Below, piece by piece: positions 6,279 through 10,018 of a stretch of DNA of 10,018 bases. Positions within the stretch are counted from its first letter, which is position 1; each line of letters opens with the position of its first letter. The notes under the pieces are model-generated. The model searched no databases and was not told where the DNA came from. It saw only the letters and a program-made list of their open reading frames with translations. The position numbers were made by a program, and so were the translations under genes. Source of the DNA: RUG023 sp900315435 (GTDB taxonomy: Bacteria; Spirochaetota; Spirochaetia; Sphaerochaetales; Sphaerochaetaceae); NCBI GenBank assembly GCA_902788205.1, contig CADAJJ010000061.1:1-10018 (forward strand), written 5' to 3'.

Positions 6279-7146
6279 GCTCGCGCTGGGCACCTGGGCC
6301 TTCGCAGGCAACGCCGGTTTCTGGGGCGACCAGCAACGGGGCGACTCCCTGAAGACGCTCCACCGCGCCATCCGAAGCGGCATCCGCGCCTTCGATACCG
6401 CCTACGCCTATCAGAACGGCAGGGCGGAGCAGATGCTCGGCCAGCAGTTGAGGCGCTTTCCGCTCAGGAGGGAGGAACTCTTCCTTTCCACCAAGACGAT
6501 GGGACGCGACAACCTGAAGGAGAGCCTGTCACGGCTGCTTACCGGTTACGTCGACATCTGGTACCTCCACTGGCCGAGCTCCAAACGCGACGTCAAACAG
6601 ACGCTGGAGCACATGGGGACCCACCCCGAGGCAAAGGCTATCGGCATCTGCAACGTCACACCCTCCTATCTCGAATCGCTACAAAAGGAAGTTCCCGTCA
6701 AGGCGGTGCAGGTCCACTGCTCCCTGCTCTGGACCCGAAACCTCCGGGAAATGGTCTCTTTCTGCAAAGCACACGGCATATTCCTTTCCGGATACAGTCC
6801 GACCGGCATGGGACTGCTTGGTGGCAGACATGACAATCCCCCCGACGATGCGAGGGGGACACTGTATTGCTACCAGCACCCGCTCCAGTTCCAAGCGCTC
6901 CTTGCCGGAATCCGTGAGATTGCCCTGATGCACCAATGCTCGATGAGCCAAGTGGCACTTGCCTGGGCCATGGCGCAGGGCTTCGACCAGGTCGTTCTGG
7001 GGGCCCGCACCAAAGAACAGCTCTCCCAGGATCTGGAGCCGGTTTCCCTGTCCGGGGACGAATGTGCTATGCTGGCCACGTTAGGGGACAACCTCTCGGC
7101 CCTTGCTCCTGCCTGGCAGGACACGGTATTCGCGCACAGGTGGTGA
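6253..7146 (+). CDS. Aldo/keto reductase
   Basis: This 297-residue cytoplasmic protein is an NAD(P)H-dependent oxidoreductase of the aldo/keto reductase superfamily (TIM barrel). The catalytic tetrad is visible: D48 and Y53 (AFDTAYAY, Asp-x4-Tyr), K81 (FLSTKT) and H106 (YLHWP). A late-barrel motif SGYSPTGMGLL (179-189) and a C-terminal VVLGARTKEQL (247-257), typical of the cofactor-phosphate loop, follow. The only plausible start is TTG 6253, with AGGTGGAG 4 nt upstream; there is no in-frame ATG before the conserved ELALGTWAF. The gene starts inside the end of the Nudix gene and stops 2 nt before yigZ, so it is the middle gene of a translationally coupled operon. The substrate is unknown; many small aldehydes and sugars are possible. 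Nothing in the context links it firmly to either the sugar or the nucleotide genes. Confidence 0.9.
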   Translation: MRTDQRKTELALGTWAFAGNAGFWGDQQRGDSLKTLHRAIRSGIRAFDTAYAYQNGRAEQMLGQQLRRFPLRREELFLSTKTMGRDNLKESLSRLLTGYVDIWYLHWPSSKRDVKQTLEHMGTHPEAKAIGICNVTPSYLESLQKEVPVKAVQVHCSLLWTRNLREMVSFCKAHGIFLSGYSPTGMGLLGGRHDNPPDDARGTLYCYQHPLQFQALLAGIREIALMHQCSMSQVALAWAMAQGFDQVVLGARTKEQLSQDLEPVSLSGDECAMLATLGDNLSALAPAWQDTVFAHRW

Positions 7147-7148
7147 AG

Positions 7149-7751
7149 ATGCGGATTCTGCTGAACGAACCATACTTTCACCTGGAGGTGAAAAAATCCA
7201 GGTTCATCGCCTATGCCCGCATGTGCACCTCGCTGGAAACAGCCAAGGACCTGGTGCGTGAGGTACGGGCGCTACACCCCGACGCGAACCACGTGGTCCA
7301 TGCCGCCGTGGTGGGCAAACAGGGAAGCATGTTCAGTTCCAGCGACGACAAAGAACCGAAGAATACGGCGGGAAGACCGGTGCTCGAGGTGGTCAAGGGG
7401 AGCGGAATCACTGACATCTGCGTCCTGGTCGTCCGCTATTTCGGGGGAACCCTGCTGGGTACCGGCGGTCTGGTCTCCGCCTACGGGGACAGCGCCAAAG
7501 GGGTGATCGCCCTCTGCCAAACCGAGGAACAGGTACAGAAGAGCTCCTTCTCGATACTCGTCTCCTACAACCAGTACAAGCCGGTGCGGATGCTGCTGGA
7601 CTCCATCGGGGCACAGGTGGATGGGGAAAGCTTCGAGACCGACATAACAATCTCCGGAACCATCGCCTCAAGCCAGGAGGAGAAGCTTTCCGCCACGCTG
7701 ACCGAACTGACCGGAGCGCAGGCCCTGGTATCCTTCAGAACAATCGTTTGA
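7149..7751 (+). CDS. yigZ: YigZ/IMPACT family protein
   Basis: This 200-residue protein matches the usual length of the bacterial YigZ family (UPF0029, related to eukaryotic IMPACT). The family signature is clear: DKEPKNTAGRPVL (67-79), then VVRYFGGTLLGTGGL (94-108). A ferredoxin-like C-terminal domain follows from about residue 135. The N-terminus has the usual KKSRFIAYA motif at 15-23. The start is ATG 7149, with AGGTGG and a 5-nt gap; an in-frame GTG 6 nt earlier is less well placed. It is third in the operon, 2 nt after the aldo/keto reductase. Its 3' end overlaps the convergent M28 peptidase gene by 17 bp. The role is poorly defined: in eukaryotes IMPACT modulates translation stress signalling, and in bacteria a nucleic-acid or ribosome-related role is suspected. 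Confidence 0.95.
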   Translation: MRILLNEPYFHLEVKKSRFIAYARMCTSLETAKDLVREVRALHPDANHVVHAAVVGKQGSMFSSSDDKEPKNTAGRPVLEVVKGSGITDICVLVVRYFGGTLLGTGGLVSAYGDSAKGVIALCQTEEQVQKSSFSILVSYNQYKPVRMLLDSIGAQVDGESFETDITISGTIASSQEEKLSATLTELTGAQALVSFRTIV

Positions 7752-9126
7752 AGTGGAGGGAACGGCCCTCCTTTTGGGGTGGTTCCGGATTCTGCCGGGG
7801 GTTTGCCGTCTGTTGTTCCTGCTCGTGCTGGTCAATCCATTTGATGGCAATCGAAATCGCCTCCTCGACCACCTGCGCCTCGATCGCCTCGGTCGTGTCA
7901 TCGCTGGTGTGCGAGACATTTCCGCGCTGCCTGTCGTTCCAGGATACTGCCGTCATGGTAGTCGCTGGAATGCCGGCGCGCACCGCCGAGGCGGCGTCGG
8001 TCCCTCCTCCCAAAAAGGGAATGGAACCCATGTCCGCCTGATAGCCCATCTGCTTGGCGGTGGCCACCAAAGAACTGGCCAGTTCCTGGTCCAGCTGCTG
8101 GCTGCCGTTGACGTCCTGGCTTAGGAAGCAGAGCGACTTGGCGTGGTAGAGACAGTCGAAGTTGAGCATCTCCACCCGCCCTTCCCAGCGGTGGTCCTGA
8201 AAAAAGCACCTGCTGCCCCTCAGGCCGCACTCCTCGCCGTCGAACGAGGCAAAGACCAGCCGGGTATGCATAAGGGGAAAGCCGCACCGCTTCCTCCAGT
8301 CATAGTACCTGGCCAGCTGGACCAGCAGGGTGCCGGAGAGCAGGTTGTCCCCTGCGCCGGGGGCACCTTCGCCGCCCTGCACCTTTCTCAAGCGCCAGAC
8401 CAAAGGGATGCCGGCAACCAGGACGACCAGGTAAAGGACCAGGCTCGGAGAAGGCAGGTTGGGAATGAGGATGGTACCGGAGACCAGCTCGGTAAAGAGC
8501 TGGACCGCGCACTCAAGCCCAAGCAGGGCGATTGCACCCAAAGGCATGGTGACGTTGCGCGCGTATTCCTTCCGGTCATCCTTGGAAAATCGCCACATCC
8601 TGGCGCTGTCATGGTGGGCACCGAAGATTAGGGTGCGGGTCGCTTCACCCTCCGGCTCGATGACCGCCCAGACATTCTTTCCTCGGGTACGCTTCTGGTA
8701 TTTCTCAAGAAGAGGACGATACCAGTAGATTTCCCGTAGCGCATAGAGGCCGAACAGAAGGTAGAGCCCAGTACCGGCAAGCGGGAAACCAAGACAGAGC
8801 AACAGGACGACGACCGGATACACGATGCCGACCAGCTTCCAGGGCAGGACGGGAGCCCCGCTGGCGATCTGGATATCGTCGACTCCCGCCTTGGAGCAAT
8901 ATTCCCCGAGTGCCGCACGCAGTTCGTCAGCCGTCTGAAGGCAGGACCCGCTGCCGGAAAGCCTCGGCCCATGGGCGTCGAGCAACCGCTTGCACAGCGA
9001 AAGCGCCTCACGGGCCAGCATCCCGGCCTTGAGCGTCTCTATCTTCTTCTTCTCATGCGTCTTGTCTTCCTCGGTCAGTTTGGGAACCGATTTGCGGGAC
9101 GCCCCTTTTCCGAACATACGGAACAT
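7735..9126 (-). CDS. Membrane-embedded M28 family metallopeptidase
   Basis: This 463-residue protein is a predicted di-zinc aminopeptidase-type enzyme. All expected M28 residues are present: H171 and D173 (GAHHDS), D260 (GAGDNLLSG), catalytic E298 and ligand E299 (SFDGEECGL), D324 (LNFDCL) and H406 (VSHTSDD). Hydrophobic segments lie at about 98-114, 117-130, 195-213 and 228-245. The last two fall between the HxD and GDN motifs, which in secreted M28 enzymes are only about 20 residues apart (89 here). Positive charges in the N-terminus, 131-150 and 244-248, and none in the 214-227 loop, place the catalytic domain in the cytoplasm. There is no signal peptide; the first 97 residues are soluble and charged. 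ATG 9126 lies 6 nt after a TATGGT box (leaderless geometry); ATG 9117 is an alternative. The C-terminal tail (435-463) is Q/P/K-rich. It overlaps the yigZ stop by 17 bp. The substrate is unknown. Confidence 0.9.
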   Translation of the reverse strand: MFRMFGKGASRKSVPKLTEEDKTHEKKKIETLKAGMLAREALSLCKRLLDAHGPRLSGSGSCLQTADELRAALGEYCSKAGVDDIQIASGAPVLPWKLVGIVYPVVVLLLCLGFPLAGTGLYLLFGLYALREIYWYRPLLEKYQKRTRGKNVWAVIEPEGEATRTLIFGAHHDSARMWRFSKDDRKEYARNVTMPLGAIALLGLECAVQLFTELVSGTILIPNLPSPSLVLYLVVLVAGIPLVWRLRKVQGGEGAPGAGDNLLSGTLLVQLARYYDWRKRCGFPLMHTRLVFASFDGEECGLRGSRCFFQDHRWEGRVEMLNFDCLYHAKSLCFLSQDVNGSQQLDQELASSLVATAKQMGYQADMGSIPFLGGGTDAASAVRAGIPATTMTAVSWNDRQRGNVSHTSDDTTEAIEAQVVEEAISIAIKWIDQHEQEQQTANPRQNPEPPQKEGRSLHFKRLF

Positions 9127-9132
9127 ACCCTA

Positions 9133-9138
9133 ACCATA
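9133..9138 (-). promoter_or_regulatory. -10 box abutting the M28 peptidase start
   Basis: On the minus strand TATGGT ends exactly 6 nt before ATG 9126, placing the predicted transcription start on the start codon. The -35 position at 17 nt is a weak TTTCCT. It lies within the right arm of a near-perfect palindrome at 9154-9168, so binding of a regulator there would block or assist this promoter. AGGG lies 10 nt before the alternative ATG 9117. Confidence 0.4.
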
Positions 9139-9153
9139 GCAAAAAGAACGGGA

Positions 9154-9168
9154 GAAGGAAATTCCTTC
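9154..9168. repeat. 15-bp near-perfect palindrome in the M28/tRNA divergent region
   Basis: GAAGGAA, a single A, then TTCCTTC: seven-base arms with a one-base centre. It lies between the leftward M28 start and the rightward tRNA promoter and covers the -35 position of the former. The symmetry fits a dimeric repressor site; chance is possible. Confidence 0.35.
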
Positions 9169-9185
9169 CGGGAATCCGCCAGTGG

Positions 9186-9214
9186 TTGACAAAAAGACGG
9201 ACGGAAACTATAGT
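9186..9214 (+). promoter_or_regulatory. Strong sigma70-type promoter for the tRNA/SRP RNA array
   Basis: TTGACA (9186-9191), a 17-nt spacer and TATAGT (9209-9214) match the consensus at 11 of 12 positions, the best promoter in the window. The predicted start near 9221 gives a leader of about 55 nt before the first tRNA. The leader contains a 10-bp palindrome (9241-9250) and a small TTCGA/TCGAA hairpin (9252-9264). TTGACAA at 9186-9192 and TTGTCAA at 9214-9220 form an inverted repeat framing the promoter. No other promoter this good is seen before the later tRNAs, so the array is probably one transcript. Confidence 0.8.
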
Positions 9215-9275
9215 TGTCAAACGACTGGTGAAGGACCTGTCAGATATCTGTTTCGATTGTCGAAGCGGTTTTCTT

Positions 9276-9360
9276 GGAGAGGTGTCCGAGTGGTCGATGG
9301 TGGCAGTCTTGAAAACTGCTGAGGCGCAAGTCTCCGTGGGTTCGAATCCCACTCTCTCCG
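9276..9360 (+). tRNA. tRNA-Ser (anticodon UGA)
   Basis: An 85-nt class II tRNA. The acceptor GGAGAGG pairs with TCTCTCC, with a G discriminator. The anticodon stem GCAGT/ACTGC holds loop CTTGAAA, so the anticodon is UGA, reading UCA and wobble. A long variable arm and the T-arm GTGGG-TTCGAAT-CCCAC are present. CCA is not encoded. It is the first gene after the strong promoter. Confidence 0.95.
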
Positions 9361-9387
9361 ATCACGCATCAGTTGAAGGTAATTCCT

Positions 9388-9474
9388 GGAGAGGTGCGAG
9401 AGTGGCCGAATCGGGCTCCCTGCTAAGGAGTTAACCTGGTAACGGGTTCCGGGGTTCGAATCCCCGCCTCTCCG
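9388..9474 (+). tRNA. tRNA-Ser (anticodon GCU)
   Basis: An 87-nt class II tRNA. The acceptor GGAGAGG/CCTCTCC pairs perfectly and the discriminator is G. The anticodon loop CTGCTAA sits in stem GCTCC/GGAGT (one G-U pair), giving GCU, which reads AGU and AGC. The long variable arm (AACCTGGTAACGGGTT region) and T-arm CGGGG-TTCGAAT-CCCCG are clear. CCA is not encoded. It lies 27 nt after the previous tRNA and is followed by a T-run at 9481-9486 without a hairpin. Confidence 0.95.
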
Positions 9475-9493
9475 CTTTGGTTTTTTACATGAT

Positions 9494-9567
9494 GAGACTG
9501 TAGCTCAGCTGGATAGAGTACCAGTTTGCGGAACTGAGGGTCGGAAGTTCGAATCTTCTCAGTCTCA
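9494..9567 (+). tRNA. tRNA-Arg (anticodon GCG)
   Basis: A 74-nt class I tRNA, the only non-serine member of the array. The acceptor GAGACTG/CAGTCTC pairs perfectly; an outer T-A pair is possible. The D-arm GCTC-AGCTGGATA-GAGT has the arginine identity base A20. The anticodon loop TTGCGGA reads GCG, which pairs with CGC (and CGU by wobble). The anticodon stem CCAGT/ACTGA has a C27-A43 mismatch. The T-arm is GGAAG-TTCGAAT-CTTCT. The body closely matches bacterial tRNA-Arg(ACG), so the identity is good, but G34 in place of A34 is unusual. CCA is not encoded. Confidence 0.88.
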
Positions 9568-9585
9568 TATAGAGGTTAATAGCCT

Positions 9586-9674
9586 GGAGAGATGTCCGAG
9601 TGGTCGAAGGAGCTGGACTCGAAATCCAGTGTACTGGTTTTCCGGTACCGAGGGTTCGAATCCCTCTCTCTCCG
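9586..9674 (+). tRNA. tRNA-Ser (anticodon CGA)
   Basis: An 89-nt class II tRNA. The acceptor GGAGAGA/TCTCTCC pairs perfectly and the discriminator is G. The anticodon stem CTGGA/TCCAG holds loop CTCGAAA, so the anticodon is CGA, dedicated to UCG. The long variable arm at about 9629-9649 is built around GTACTGG and CCGGTAC. The T-arm is GAGGG-TTCGAAT-CCCTC. CCA is not encoded. Confidence 0.95.
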
Positions 9675-9690
9675 ATCCCCCGGATTTTTT
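9675..9690 (+). terminator. Possible weak terminator after tRNA-Ser(CGA)
   Basis: A short ATCC/GGAT stem with a CCC loop is followed by six T residues (9685-9690). The stem is only 4 bp, so readthrough into the last tRNA and the SRP RNA is expected. It may set relative RNA levels or be chance. Confidence 0.3.
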
Positions 9691-9714
9691 CGTGAAGGGC
9701 AATTGATCGACCGT

Positions 9715-9801
9715 GGAGAGGTGTCCGAGTGGTCGAAGGTGCACCCTTGGAAGGGGTGTATACCAGCAATGGTATCGAGGGTTCGAATCCCTCTCTCTCC
9801 G
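9715..9801 (+). tRNA. tRNA-Ser (anticodon GGA)
   Basis: An 87-nt class II tRNA. The acceptor GGAGAGG/TCTCTCC has one G-U pair and the discriminator is G. The anticodon stem CACCC/GGGTG holds loop TTGGAAG, so the anticodon is GGA, reading UCU and UCC. The variable arm uses ATACC/GGTAT. The T-arm is GAGGG-TTCGAAT-CCCTC, the same as the preceding serine tRNA. CCA is not encoded. It lies 11 nt before the SRP RNA. Confidence 0.95.
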
Positions 9802-9812
9802 AATTCTTTTTT

Positions 9813-9917
<105 letters not shown>

Positions 9918-9927
9918 TCTTTTTGGT

Positions 9928-10018
9928 TCAAATCAGAATTTTGTGGGATAGCCAGTTTTGAGTTGGCTTGCGGGAGTTCTCGTAGATCTTGTAGAAGAAG
10001 TACTGGGTGTCCCTGAAA
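9928..10018 (-). CDS. 3' end of an unrecognised gene, cut by the window edge
   Basis: On the minus strand a frame entering from the right edge runs 29 codons to TGA at 9930-9928. Its last residues end in KPTQNWLSHKILI; the visible part is rich in aromatic and basic residues. The stop falls 4 nt past the T-tract that ends the SRP RNA, so the gene would converge neatly on the RNA array. Codons look ordinary, but 29 residues are too few to name a family. An alternative frame here runs on through the antisense of the SRP RNA and tRNAs and is not credible. Confidence 0.4.
   Translation of the reverse strand, partial: FRDTQYFFYKIYENSRKPTQNWLSHKILI

Overview
This is a bacterial chromosomal window with closely packed genes and a fairly high GC content (mid to upper 50s percent by eye). 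It has bacterial tRNAs, a short bacterial-type SRP RNA, sigma70-like promoters and Shine-Dalgarno sites. The gene set suggests an anaerobic, carbohydrate-degrading heterotroph. A Sphaerochaeta-like spirochaete is my best guess, but it rests on general resemblance; no taxonomic marker protein is present, and a Firmicute is not excluded. None of the five tRNA genes encodes its 3' CCA.

Layout. Positions 1-58 (-) hold the first codons of an unrecognised gene. A perfect 12-bp hairpin at 144-172 separates it from an intracellular GH28 polygalacturonase-type glycosidase at 202-1515 (-). Diverging from that gene are two tandem paralogous TIM-barrel sugar isomerase/epimerase-like genes (1648-2526 and 2549-3436, +). 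They run tail to tail into a deoC-thymidine kinase pair on the minus strand (5229-4570 and 4583-3447, 14 nt overlap). A divergent promoter region at 5230-5354 then serves a plus-strand operon: a membrane-anchored MTH1-like Nudix protein (5355-6278), an aldo/keto reductase (6253-7146) and a YigZ/IMPACT protein (7149-7751). This operon overlaps tail to tail, by 17 bp, with a membrane-embedded M28 metallopeptidase (7735-9126, -). The right end is RNA: a strong promoter at 9186-9214 followed by tRNA-Ser(UGA), tRNA-Ser(GCU), tRNA-Arg(GCG), tRNA-Ser(CGA), tRNA-Ser(GGA) and the SRP RNA (9813-9917). The tail of one more minus-strand gene (9928-10018) follows.

Function. The left third looks like sugar catabolism: a cytoplasmic GH28 that would act on imported pectic oligosaccharides, with two candidate sugar isomerases. 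The middle is nucleotide and deoxynucleoside metabolism: deoxyribose-phosphate aldolase, an enlarged thymidine kinase and an MTH1-like sanitising Nudix enzyme. The right end supplies translation and secretion RNAs, including a full set of serine tRNAs able to read all six serine codons.

The most interesting points are: four protein genes with a -10-like box so close to the ATG that their mRNAs should be leaderless or nearly so, interspersed with genes that have good Shine-Dalgarno sites; a fusion of transmembrane helices, a zinc-ribbon-like segment and an MTH1-type Nudix domain; an M28 peptidase whose metal-site motifs are split by a transmembrane hairpin; a thymidine kinase about twice the usual length; and a tRNA-Arg with anticodon GCG. 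I found no CRISPR array, transposase, phage gene or recognisable defence system.
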